Part shown: in pieces, positions 15,375 through 22,580 of the stretch
Numbering within the stretch: position 1 is the stretch's first letter
How the letters are laid out: each line of letters begins with the position of its first letter
Translations under genes and position numbers: made by a program
Assembly: GCA_036495095.1 (NCBI GenBank)
Contig: DASXNK010000026.1
Span: 1 to 43,212 of the forward strand
Length of the DNA: 43,212 nucleotides
Reading direction: 5' to 3'
Source: Candidatus Dormiibacterota bacterium
GTDB lineage: Bacteria > Chloroflexota > Dormibacteria > Aeolococcales > Aeolococcaceae
The notes under the pieces: generated by a model
The model's database searches: none
What the model saw: only the letters and a program-made list of their open reading frames with translations
Told to the model about the DNA's origin: nothing

Positions 15375-16526
15375 TCATCGCCGCCGATGCTCCCGGCCGG
15401 CGCCGATGAGGCGGGAGGGACCCAGCGCGGCGGCGTCGACCCCGTGGGCGGCCAGGTCGGCCGGGATCGCCTCGCCCCGGACCACCGCGGCGGCGACCCG
15501 GGCCAGCGCCGGCGCCGTCTGCAGCCCGTAGCCACCCTGTCCGGCGACCCAGTGGAAGTCCTCGGCGCCGTCGAGGTGTCCGACCACCGGTTCCCCGTCG
15601 GCGGAGAACGAGCGCAGGCCCGCCCAGGAGCGGGCGACGCTGCGGATCCCGAGGGTGGTCATCGCGTTGACGGCCTCGATCGCGCGAGCGATCTCCACCT
15701 CGTCGGGGCGGGCGTCGTGGGGCTCGACCGGGGTCGCGTCGGCGGGCGAGACCAGCACCGACTCGCCCTCGCCCCTGAAGTAGAACGACTCGTCGGCGGC
15801 GAGGGTGAAGGGCCAGCCCGCGGGCGAGGCCGCGAGGCGGCCACGGGTCAGGAAGATCGACCGGCGTCGCGGCTCGATGCCGAGCGCGGGCAGCCCGGCG
15901 AGCCGTGCGACCGGGTCGGCCCACGCGCCGGCGGCATTCACCACCGCCCCCGCGACCACTCGCGTCGAGTCCGTGTCCACCGTCCACGACGCCCCCTCGC
16001 GGCGGATGGCGTGCACCCGCCCGCCGAGCACGACCCGGCCGCCCCGGCCCCGCAGCCGCATCGCGTACGCGTGCAGCAGCCCGGCGACGTCGAGGTCGCC
16101 GGCGGTCTCGTCGATGGCCGCGCGGACGAGGATCTCGGGGCGGAGCGTGGGGGAGAGGGCGATCGCGTCGGCCACCGGCAGGTCGCGCACCGCGCCGCCC
16201 GGCTGGGTGGCGAGGATCCGCTCCAGCGCCGGCTCGCCGCCGGCTCCGGCGACGTAGAGCGCCGCCCGGGGCGCGAGCAGCGGCCGTCCCGCCTCCTCGG
16301 ACAGGGCGCCGAAGCCGGCGAGGCTTGCCGTGGTCAGCCGCCGCACCATCGTGGGTCCGTAGCTGGGCACGTAGGAGGCCGCCGACCGCCCGGTGGCGTG
16401 CAGCCCCAGCTCGGGCTCGGCCTCGATCAGCACCACGCGGCGATCCAGGGCGAGCTCGGAGGCGACGGACATCCCGGCGATGCCGCCGCCGATGACCACC
16501 ACGTCGGCATGCATCGAGCCGCCCAT
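15375..16526 (-). CDS. FAD-dependent oxidoreductase, DAO family, DauA-like
   Basis: A 383-residue flavoprotein of the D-amino-acid oxidase family. DVVVIGGGIAGMSVASEL is the FAD-binding dinucleotide fold at the very start, followed by LHATGRSAASYVPSYGPTMVRRLT, which closely follows the pattern of D-arginine dehydrogenase (DauA). GAVVNAAGAWAD is the second family landmark, and VAGQGGYGLQTAPALARVAA closes the FAD domain. DauA-type enzymes are dehydrogenases rather than oxidases. It lies 77 bases downstream of the fused ETF gene on the same strand, so I infer that electrons from amine oxidation pass to that ETF. The ATG at 16526 and another at 16514 are both possible; a GTG at 16547 is less likely. 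Substrate is not certain. Confidence 0.87.
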   Translation of the reverse strand: MGGSMHADVVVIGGGIAGMSVASELALDRRVVLIEAEPELGLHATGRSAASYVPSYGPTMVRRLTTASLAGFGALSEEAGRPLLAPRAALYVAGAGGEPALERILATQPGGAVRDLPVADAIALSPTLRPEILVRAAIDETAGDLDVAGLLHAYAMRLRGRGGRVVLGGRVHAIRREGASWTVDTDSTRVVAGAVVNAAGAWADPVARLAGLPALGIEPRRRSIFLTRGRLAASPAGWPFTLAADESFYFRGEGESVLVSPADATPVEPHDARPDEVEIARAIEAVNAMTTLGIRSVARSWAGLRSFSADGEPVVGHLDGAEDFHWVAGQGGYGLQTAPALARVAAAVVRGEAIPADLAAHGVDAAALGPSRLIGAGREHRRR

Positions 16527-16603
16527 GTCCACGAGTATGTGGGGCACCCGCCGGACCGGTGGCGGACGTCACCCCGCTGTCACGCACCAGCAGGCGCTCG
16601 ACC

Positions 16604-18430
16604 TCAGCCGGCGCGCCGGCTGACCCGACGACCGGCGCCGAGCTCCCCGACCAGCAGCGGCGCCACCTCCTGCCAGGGCGCCACCAGCCCGATGTCGGCA
16701 GCCTCGAAGATCGGCGCCTGCGGGTCGGGGTTGACCGCGAGCACGGTGCCGGCGCCGCGGGTGCCAACGATGTGGTTGAACCTGCCGGCGACACCGAGGG
16801 CGACGTAGAGCCGCGGCGAGATGCTGAGGCCGGTGATCCCCACCTGGCGGGAGCGGGGCAGCCAGCCCCGGTCGGTGACCCGCCGGGTGGCTGCCAGCTC
16901 GGCGCCCAGCACCTCGAGCAGCGGGCGCAGCGCGGGATAGTCCTCGGGGGGCACCCCCCCGCCGACCCCGACCACCACCTCGGCGCGGGCGAGGGCGTCG
17001 GGGTCGTCGTCGTGGTGGCGGGCGGTGATCTCCACCCGGCGGCGCGGCGACGCGACGATCATGGGGTCGACCCGGGCCAGGCCGCCGTCGCGCGGGGCGA
17101 GCAGCGGCAGGCTGCCGGGGCGCACCGTCGCCATCTGGGTGCAGGAGACGGCGGTGATCGCCGCCACCAGGCTGCCCCCGAAGGCGGGCTTCCATCCCAC
17201 CAGCCGGCCGTCCTCGATGTCGAGGTCGACGGCGTCGCCGACCAGCCCGGCCCCGATCCGCGCGGCGACCCGGGAGCCGACCTCGCGGCCCCACATCGTG
17301 GCGGGGAGGAGCAGCGCCCAGGGCCGGCGATCGGCGCACCATCCGGCGACGGCGGCGGCGACGTCCTCCTCGACCGCGGCGCCGGTGATCAGCACCAGCG
17401 CGTCGGCGCCCCAGCTCGCCCACTCCGGCGCCATCCCGCCGCTGCCGAGCACCACCACCTCGCCCGCCTGCTCGGCGGCGAGCCCGGCGGCGGCGCCGAG
17501 CAGCTCGCGGGTCGCCCGCGGCCGGTCGGGATCGGCGAGGACGGCGATGCAGGGGCCGCCGGGGGCGCCGGCGGACCCGGGCACGGGGGCGGCGCCGCCC
17601 CAGCCGCCGCCGGCGTCGAGTGCCCGCCGCTCCTCGAGCAGGGCCACGGCGCGGCGCACCTGCTCGCGGACGGGGCCGTCGAGGCGCACCCGCAGCCGCT
17701 CGGCGGCGAGGTGGCGCACCCGCCCCACCCGGGTCGGGCTGCCCGGTTGCCCCCACGGCCCGGGGCCGAGCGCGGCGGCGTCGAGACGCCGGATGCGCTC
17801 GGCGGCGACCTGGGCACGCAGCTCCGGCGCCACCTTGGTGGGCTCACAGAGCCGTTCCGCACAGGAGATGACCGCGGGGAGGGCGGCGGTGAGCTCGACG
17901 CTGCCGTCGTCGGTCTCGCAGCGGACCCGCAGCCCCCCACCGGCCACCTCGAGCTCGCGGACCGCGGCGAGCAGGGGCAGGTCGAGCAGCTCGGCGAGCT
18001 CGGCGGGCACCTGCCCGGTGTCGGAGTCGACCGAGCTGCGGCCGCAGACCACGAGGTCGAAGGGGCCGAGCCGCTCCAGCGCGGCCGCGAGCGCGCGCGC
18101 CGTGGCCAGGGTGTCGCTGCCGGCGAAGGCGGGATCGGTGATCAGCACGCCGCCGCCGGCGCCTCCGGCGATCGCCTCGCGGAGGCAGTCCTCGGCGGCG
18201 GGCGGTCCGAGGGTGACCACGGTGCAGCTGCCGCCGTCGCGGGCGAGGGTGATCCCGGTGGTGACCGCCCGCCGGCAGTACGGGTTCATCTCCAGCTCGA
18301 GGCCGTCGCGCACCAGCCGGCCGTCGGGTCCCAGGGCCATCGCCTCGAAGCGCGGCACCTGCTTGACCACGACGGCGACGCGAAGCCCCCCCCGGTGGCC
18401 AGCCTCGCTGTCAGGGCGCACGTCCACCAC
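16604..18430 (-). CDS. fused electron transfer flavoprotein, EtfB-EtfA in one chain
   Basis: A 608-residue protein that joins both ETF subunits. Residues about 16-265 are EtfB: LRVAVVVKQVP at the start, LEMNPYCRRAVTTGITLARDGG, and CGRSSVDSDTGQVPAELAELL, the AMP-binding loop. After a Gly/Ala/Pro linker, residues about 295-600 are EtfA, ending with the FAD domain GITGLSISPRLYVALGVAGRFNHIVGTRGAGTVLAVNPDPQAPIF. In that signature the usual Q-H is N-H, a variant seen in other ETFs. ETF carries electrons from flavoprotein dehydrogenases to the quinone pool. The gene precedes a DauA-like dehydrogenase. The start is uncertain: GTG at 18430 is used, but ETF homology begins some 15 residues later. No frameshift or stop separates the halves. 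Confidence 0.9.
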   Translation of the reverse strand: MVDVRPDSEAGHRGGLRVAVVVKQVPRFEAMALGPDGRLVRDGLELEMNPYCRRAVTTGITLARDGGSCTVVTLGPPAAEDCLREAIAGGAGGGVLITDPAFAGSDTLATARALAAALERLGPFDLVVCGRSSVDSDTGQVPAELAELLDLPLLAAVRELEVAGGGLRVRCETDDGSVELTAALPAVISCAERLCEPTKVAPELRAQVAAERIRRLDAAALGPGPWGQPGSPTRVGRVRHLAAERLRVRLDGPVREQVRRAVALLEERRALDAGGGWGGAAPVPGSAGAPGGPCIAVLADPDRPRATRELLGAAAGLAAEQAGEVVVLGSGGMAPEWASWGADALVLITGAAVEEDVAAAVAGWCADRRPWALLLPATMWGREVGSRVAARIGAGLVGDAVDLDIEDGRLVGWKPAFGGSLVAAITAVSCTQMATVRPGSLPLLAPRDGGLARVDPMIVASPRRRVEITARHHDDDPDALARAEVVVGVGGGVPPEDYPALRPLLEVLGAELAATRRVTDRGWLPRSRQVGITGLSISPRLYVALGVAGRFNHIVGTRGAGTVLAVNPDPQAPIFEAADIGLVAPWQEVAPLLVGELGAGRRVSRRAG

Positions 18431-18445
18431 GATACCGCCCGGTCC

Positions 18446-19591
18446 TCAGGCCTCGCGGCGCATCCACCAGACCGTGACCGCGCATCCCAGCAGGCCGGCG
18501 GCGACCACCGCGCCGAGCGCCCAGCGGAGCAGGCCGACGCCGCCGTTGGTGTCGGCGGCGGTGGTGACGGTGAAGTCGCTGGCGAAGGGGTTCGAGTTGT
18601 GGTGGGTCTGGAGGAGCAGCGTGTTCACCTCCTGGTAGGCGGTGAAGACCGCGTCCGCGCTGGGGGCGGCGACGAGGATGCTGTCGACCGCACCCGCCCC
18701 GCCGACCAGCCCCTGGGCGGTGGTGATCGGCACCAGCGCCAGCTCGTCGGCGGTGGCCTGGGCGGCCGGCGCTCGGAGCACGCCGACCACCGTCAGCGCC
18801 GTGGCCCGGACCTCGACGGTGTGCCCGAGGGCGCCGCCCGAGGGAAAGAGCGCCTGGGCGGCGAGGCTGCCGAGCACCACGACGCGAGCGCCGGAGGTGA
18901 CCTCGGCGGCGCTGAAGGAGCGGCCCTGGGCGACCTGGCGGTGGACGGTGGGCAGCCAGCCGGGGGTCGACCCGGTCAGCGTCGCGGTGACCCGGTGCTC
19001 GCCGGCCACCACCGGCTCGCTGCGCTCGACGAGCGGCGCGACCGAGCTGGCGTCGGGCACCACGGTGGGATCGGCGAGCGCGGCGGCGTCGGCCATGGTG
19101 AGGCTGCCGGGACCGCCCGAGCGGGGCAGCACGGTGACCAGGTCGGGGCCGGGGGCCGGGCCGCGGCCGGTGACCAGGAGCGCCCCTGTCGCGGCCACCG
19201 CGGCCACCGCGCAGGCGGCGGCGAGGGCGCGGGCGCGCCGCGACCCGGGCCGCGGCCGGCGCAGTGCCACCGCAGCGGGAGCCGGGGAGGCGGCGGCCGG
19301 CGCCTCGACGACCGGCGCCAGCGCCAGCGCCAGCGCCGTCGCCGGCGGGGGCGCGGGGGCGGACGGCGTCGGACCCGCCGCCGGCGGCCGCGGGCGCCGC
19401 GCCGGGCGGGGTCGCGGCGCCGCCGGGACCGGCAGGGTGCGCAGCGCCGCCGGCTCGGGGCCGGTGCCGGGATCGATGTCGGCGAGGGCGTCGCTGACCA
19501 GCTCGGCTGCCGAGGTGGGGCGGGGCCTGCGCCCGCGCACCGGTGCCCCGGGCGCGCGCGGACGCGGCGGCGTGTGTCGCTCGGTGGCCAC
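18446..19591 (-). CDS. membrane protein with MacB-like periplasmic core domain
   Basis: A 381-residue membrane protein. The first 115 residues are Pro/Ala/Arg-rich with no homology I can see. A membrane helix (ALAAACAVAAVAATGALLVTG) leads to a domain of about 190 residues with the pattern of the MacB periplasmic core: GSLTMADAAALADPTVVPDASSVAPLVE, GWLPTVHRQVAQGRSFSAAEVTSGARVVVLG, and VEVRATALTVVGVL. A single C-terminal helix ends the protein. MacB and related ABC permeases have three further membrane helices and a paired ATPase; neither is present here, so this is an ectodomain on two anchors. It starts at a GTG and its stop is 15 bases before the fused ETF gene. A transport role should not be assumed. 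Confidence 0.75.
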   Translation of the reverse strand: MATERHTPPRPRAPGAPVRGRRPRPTSAAELVSDALADIDPGTGPEPAALRTLPVPAAPRPRPARRPRPPAAGPTPSAPAPPPATALALALAPVVEAPAAASPAPAAVALRRPRPGSRRARALAAACAVAAVAATGALLVTGRGPAPGPDLVTVLPRSGGPGSLTMADAAALADPTVVPDASSVAPLVERSEPVVAGEHRVTATLTGSTPGWLPTVHRQVAQGRSFSAAEVTSGARVVVLGSLAAQALFPSGGALGHTVEVRATALTVVGVLRAPAAQATADELALVPITTAQGLVGGAGAVDSILVAAPSADAVFTAYQEVNTLLLQTHHNSNPFASDFTVTTAADTNGGVGLLRWALGAVVAAGLLGCAVTVWWMRREA

Positions 19592-19767
19592 GCCCCTATA
19601 ACGCCCGGAGGACCGATTGCCTGCGCCGCCGCGAACTCGCGCGATCGGACCGAAGGGTCAGGAGGGGTAGGATCTCTTCACTCCACGACAGATGGTCGCC
19701 CCCGAGGAGCGGATGGATCCGCCTCCGCCCTGGCGGGAGGGCCCGGAAGGAAGAGAGGAGGTTCTGC

Positions 19768-20079
19768 ATGGTGGGGAACGACCGTTCGCGCACCCCCGCG
19801 CGACTCCGTCTGGCGGCGCTGCTCCTGGCCGCACCGCTCGCCGCGATGACCACGACCGTGGTCGCCGGCGCGGCTCCGGCTCCGGCGGCGCCGGTGGCGC
19901 AGACCGCGGCGGCGCCGGCCGCTGCTGATCCCGCGGTGGTGGTCGACCGCAGCAAGGGCCGTGACAAGGGCGACAAGGGCGGCGACCGCGGCGGCGACCG
20001 CCGCGGTGGCGACCGTGGTGGCGACCGTGGTGGCGACCGCCGCTGCGGCCTGCTGGCGGCGCTGCTCCTCGGCTGCTGA
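19768..20079 (+). CDS. small secreted protein with GGDR repeats
   Basis: A 103-residue protein with a clear signal peptide (LRLAALLLAAPLAAMTTTVVAGAAPA), an Ala/Pro segment, and a charged tail of five GGDR units preceded by KGRDKGDKGGDR-like residues. It ends CGLLAALLLGC, a short hydrophobic end flanked by two cysteines, which is unusual. The start ATG at 19768 has the strong site AAGAGAGGAGG six bases upstream, which supports translation despite low complexity. A strong hairpin follows the stop. I recognise no family. The mix of Arg and Asp on glycine suggests a flexible, highly charged extracellular peptide. A longer frame to 19543 has no support. Confidence 0.72.
   Translation: MVGNDRSRTPARLRLAALLLAAPLAAMTTTVVAGAAPAPAAPVAQTAAAPAAADPAVVVDRSKGRDKGDKGGDRGGDRRGGDRGGDRGGDRRCGLLAALLLGC
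19978..20040 (+). repeat. five 12-bp tandem repeats coding for GGDR
   Basis: Two copies of GGCGGCGACCGC (19978-20001), a CGC triplet, and three copies of GGTGGCGACCGT/C (20005-20040). The two groups differ at two bases per unit and the change is synonymous, as expected from separate local duplications. Copy number could vary between strains. Confidence 0.85.
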
Positions 20080-20090
20080 CCCCGACCTGA

Positions 20091-20114
20091 GGGGGGCCGC
20101 TCCGGCGGCCCCCC
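20091..20114. terminator. hairpin terminator between convergent genes
   Basis: A perfect 10-bp stem GGGGGGCCGC (20091-20100) and GCGGCCCCCC (20105-20114) with the tetraloop TCCG. It lies between the GGDR gene and the convergent AAC(2') gene and can serve both. There is no T run. Confidence 0.8.
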
Positions 20115-20123
20115 GCTCGACGG

Positions 20124-20657
20124 CTACCAGACGTCGCCGTCGCGCCAGTCGCAGGTGAGCTCGCCGGACAGGTCGAGGGGGGTCGTCACCGGCAGGACGA
20201 AGATGCAGCCGTCCTCCTCCGCGGTGGGCACGACCCCGGCGGGGGTGAGCGTCGACGACGGGCCCTGCCAGAGCGCCCAGCCACGCGCCGCGTAGAAGTC
20301 CGCGGCCTCGTCGGCGGCGGCCAGCGCGCCGAGGTCGTACCCGCCTCGCACCACCCGCTCCAGCGCGTCCATCATGGCCGCGCCGTGGCCGCGCCCGCGG
20401 CGGTCGGCGCGCACCCCGACGCCCTCGACGTAGCCGGTGCGCAGCGCCCGCCCGCGGTGCAGCAGCCGCCGCTGGACCACCGACGCGTGCCCGATCAGCT
20501 CGGCGCCCTCCCAGACCAGGGCGTGCACCCCGCCCAGCGAGTGCTCCCAGTCGTGGTCGGTCAGCTCGCCCTCGAAGACGGCCTGGAGCAACGCCCGGGC
20601 GGCCTCGAGGGTGGCGGCGTCCAGGTCGGCGGTGTGCGCGGTGCGAACCTCGGTCAT
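20124..20657 (-). CDS. aac(2'): aminoglycoside 2'-N-acetyltransferase, AAC(2')-I family
   Basis: A 177-residue GNAT enzyme that matches the chromosomal AAC(2')-I family of mycobacteria along its length: VRTAHTADLDAAT, DWEHSLGGVHALVWEGAELIGHASVVQRRLLHRG, LRTGYVEGVGVRADRRGRGHG (acetyl-CoA loop R-x-x-G-x-G), YDLGALAAADEAADFYAARGW, and the C-terminal ELTCDWRDGDVW, nearly identical to the mycobacterial end. Family members acetylate the 2'-amino group of aminoglycosides and may also act on cell-wall precursors or mycothiol-like amino sugars. The ATG at 20657 has GAGG nine bases upstream; ATG 20666 is in frame but too close. It is divergent from a methyltransferase. Nothing indicates a mobile origin, so it looks like an intrinsic environmental gene. 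Resistance activity is not shown by sequence alone. Confidence 0.93.
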   Translation of the reverse strand: MTEVRTAHTADLDAATLEAARALLQAVFEGELTDHDWEHSLGGVHALVWEGAELIGHASVVQRRLLHRGRALRTGYVEGVGVRADRRGRGHGAAMMDALERVVRGGYDLGALAAADEAADFYAARGWALWQGPSSTLTPAGVVPTAEEDGCIFVLPVTTPLDLSGELTCDWRDGDVW

Positions 20658-20713
20658 GTGCGTCATCCTCGCAGCGCGGGACCGCCGGGACCAGGTGCGA
20701 GGAGGGAGTGGCC

Positions 20714-21508
20714 GTGACCGGGCAGCCGTCGTTCGCCGGCGGGGCGCGGCCGTGGCTGGCCAGCCTGGGCGGGTTGCGCGAGGTGGTCCGCCAGGAGCTG
20801 ATGGCCGCGCAGCTGGGCGAGCAGCTCGGTGGGGTGGGGCGGCCGCCGCTGCGCGTGCTCGACGCCGGCTGCGGCCAGGGCACCCTGGCGCTGCGCCTCG
20901 CGGGTGGGGGCCACCGGGTCACCGGGCTCGACCCCAGCGAGGAGCTGCTGGCGCACTTCGCCGGCGCCCTGGCCGCGCAGCCCGCAGAGGTCCGCGACCG
21001 GATCACGCTGGTGCGCGGTGCCGGCGAGGACGCCCCGGCACTGGTCGGCGGGGACTTCGACGTGGTGCTCTGCCACGGCGTGCTCATGTACTGCGACGAC
21101 CCGGCGCCGCTTCTGGCCGCGCTCACCGCGGTGGCCCGGCCCGGCGGGCTGGTGTCGCTGCTGGTGCGCAACGGCATGGCGATGGCGATGCGGGCCGGCC
21201 TCGGCGGCAGCTGGGCCGAGGCGCTGGACGCCTTCGACCGTCGCGACTACGTCAACCGGCTGGGGCTGCGCGCCCGCGGGCACACCCTCGAGGAGCTCGA
21301 CGCCCTGATGGCCGCCCACCGCTGGGCGCGCTGCGGTTGGTACGGGGTGCGGGTGTTCACCGACCACCTCGACTCCCCCGTCCCCGACGCGGCCGAGCTG
21401 GAGCTGCTGGTGCGCGCCGAGGACCGGGCCGGGCGCCGCGACCCCTACCGGTCGGTGGCGGCCCTGCTCCACGTCCTCTACACCGGGCCGGCGAGCGGGT
21501 CGCCGTAG
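20714..21508 (+). CDS. class I SAM-dependent methyltransferase
   Basis: A 264-residue methyltransferase. Motif I is VLDAGCGQGTLALRLA, motif II is VTGLDPSEELLA with the acidic residue, and DFDVVLCHGVLMYCDDPAPLLAALTAVARPGGLVSLLVRN covers motifs post-II and III. This run, including the LMYCDDP and LVRN pieces, is similar to CmoM/SmtA-type tRNA methyltransferases (5-carboxymethoxyuridine methyl ester formation), but the match is by eye and the substrate is unsure. The GTG at 20714 has AGGAGG eight bases upstream; the GTG at 20708 would be too close. It is divergent from aac(2'), with only 56 bases between the start codons, so the two promoters must overlap or lie in the genes. Cytoplasmic. Confidence 0.88.
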   Translation: MTGQPSFAGGARPWLASLGGLREVVRQELMAAQLGEQLGGVGRPPLRVLDAGCGQGTLALRLAGGGHRVTGLDPSEELLAHFAGALAAQPAEVRDRITLVRGAGEDAPALVGGDFDVVLCHGVLMYCDDPAPLLAALTAVARPGGLVSLLVRNGMAMAMRAGLGGSWAEALDAFDRRDYVNRLGLRARGHTLEELDALMAAHRWARCGWYGVRVFTDHLDSPVPDAAELELLVRAEDRAGRRDPYRSVAALLHVLYTGPASGSP

Positions 21509-21565
21509 GAATCGGCCCCCCCGGTCGTTGTTCAGTGGGCGTGGCGCTCACCAGGAGGTCGCGTG

Positions 21566-22561
21566 ATGCGCGAGGAGCAGACGGCGGGGCCGGTCCCGGG
21601 GATCGCCGCGCGGGTTCGTGAGCACCGCCGCCGCCAGGGGCTGACCCAGGGGCAGCTCGGCGCCCGTGTGGGCCGTTCGGCGATGTGGGTCGACCGCCTG
21701 GAGCACGCCGACCTGGAGTGGGCGGCCGGGCTGGAGCGCGGTCTGGTCGACGTCGAGGAGCTGCCCGTGCTCGCCGATCTCGCCGCCGGCCTCGGGGTGA
21801 CCGTGGCCGAGCTCGCCGGCGCCCGCGCTGCCACCCCTGCCGCCGCCGCCGTCCGCCCGGCGCCCGCTGCATCCGCGCCCGTCGCGGTGCGCCGGGCCGC
21901 CCAGCGGCCGCCGCGGCCCCGCCGCCGTCCCGGAGTGCCGGTTCGCACCCTCGCCGCGGGGGCGGGGATCGGGGTCGTGGTCACCGCCGTCGCGGTGGGG
22001 CTGGGACGGGCCGGCGGGAGCGGAGACCGGCACCCGGCCGTCGCCGCGGTCGCGGTGGTCGCCCCCGCCCTCGTCACCCCGCTGGCGACGGTGGCGCCGG
22101 CCCCGGCGGCCACCGACCCGCCGGTGCCCACCGAGGCTCCCGCGCCCACGGCGGCGCCGCCCGCCCCCGCGCCCCGCACCCCGGCGCCGACCCCCCGGCC
22201 CACCGCCCGGGCGGCGGTGGTGACGGCCACGCCGTCGCCCCGGGTGCCCGGCGCCGTGGCCGTCTTCCCCTCGCAGGTGCTGATGGTGGTCCCGGCGGGC
22301 AGCCAGTCGAACCCGACGATCACCTTCACCGTCAGCAACCACGGCTCCGCGGCGCTGACCCTGGGCGCGCTGCGGCTCACCAACCCCGGCTTCCAGGGGG
22401 TGCGGGACACCTGCAGCCGCGCCTCCCTCGCCCCCGGGGGGATCTGCAACGTCACCCTCAGGGTGGCGCCGGCGGCTGCGGGGCGGTACACCGGCGCGCT
22501 GGTGGTGCCGGTGATCGACGGCACCACCTCCACGGTGCCGCTCGAGGTCGACGCCCGCTGA
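21566..22561 (+). CDS. membrane-anchored HTH protein with extracellular Ig-like domain
   Basis: A 331-residue protein in three parts. Residues about 12-80 are an XRE/Cro-type HTH (IAARVREHRRRQGLTQGQLGARVGRSAMWVDRLEHADLEW, then LADLAAGLGVTVAEL). A membrane helix follows near 125-145 (LAAGAGIGVVVTAVAVGLG), then a Pro/Ala-rich spacer of about 80 residues and a C-terminal beta domain of about 100 residues (VFPSQVLMVVPAGSQSNPTITFTVSNHGSAALTLGALRLTN), an immunoglobulin-like or choice-of-anchor fold with one probable disulfide (DTCS and GICN). The layout recalls RodZ. The ATG at 21566 has AGGAGG seven bases upstream. It converges on eccD, next to the type VII locus; a link to secretion or wall sensing is only a guess. 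Confidence 0.82.
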   Translation: MREEQTAGPVPGIAARVREHRRRQGLTQGQLGARVGRSAMWVDRLEHADLEWAAGLERGLVDVEELPVLADLAAGLGVTVAELAGARAATPAAAAVRPAPAASAPVAVRRAAQRPPRPRRRPGVPVRTLAAGAGIGVVVTAVAVGLGRAGGSGDRHPAVAAVAVVAPALVTPLATVAPAPAATDPPVPTEAPAPTAAPPAPAPRTPAPTPRPTARAAVVTATPSPRVPGAVAVFPSQVLMVVPAGSQSNPTITFTVSNHGSAALTLGALRLTNPGFQGVRDTCSRASLAPGGICNVTLRVAPAAAGRYTGALVVPVIDGTTSTVPLEVDAR

Positions 22562-22580
22562 GGTCGCCGGCGGTGACCCG

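Noticed and set aside
16559-19849. A 1,096-codon plus-strand frame opposite the ETF, oxidoreductase and MacB-like genes
   Set aside because: The translation is a low-complexity mix of Gly, His, Arg and Ala, while the opposite strand has clear ETF and MacB patterns. Open only because of GC bias.
20005-20040. Possible CRISPR-like repeat
   Set aside because: Contiguous 12-bp copies without spacers, in frame with a coding sequence.
20124-20657. Acquired resistance gene on a mobile element
   Set aside because: No insertion sequence, integrase or att-like repeat nearby, and base composition is like the neighbours.
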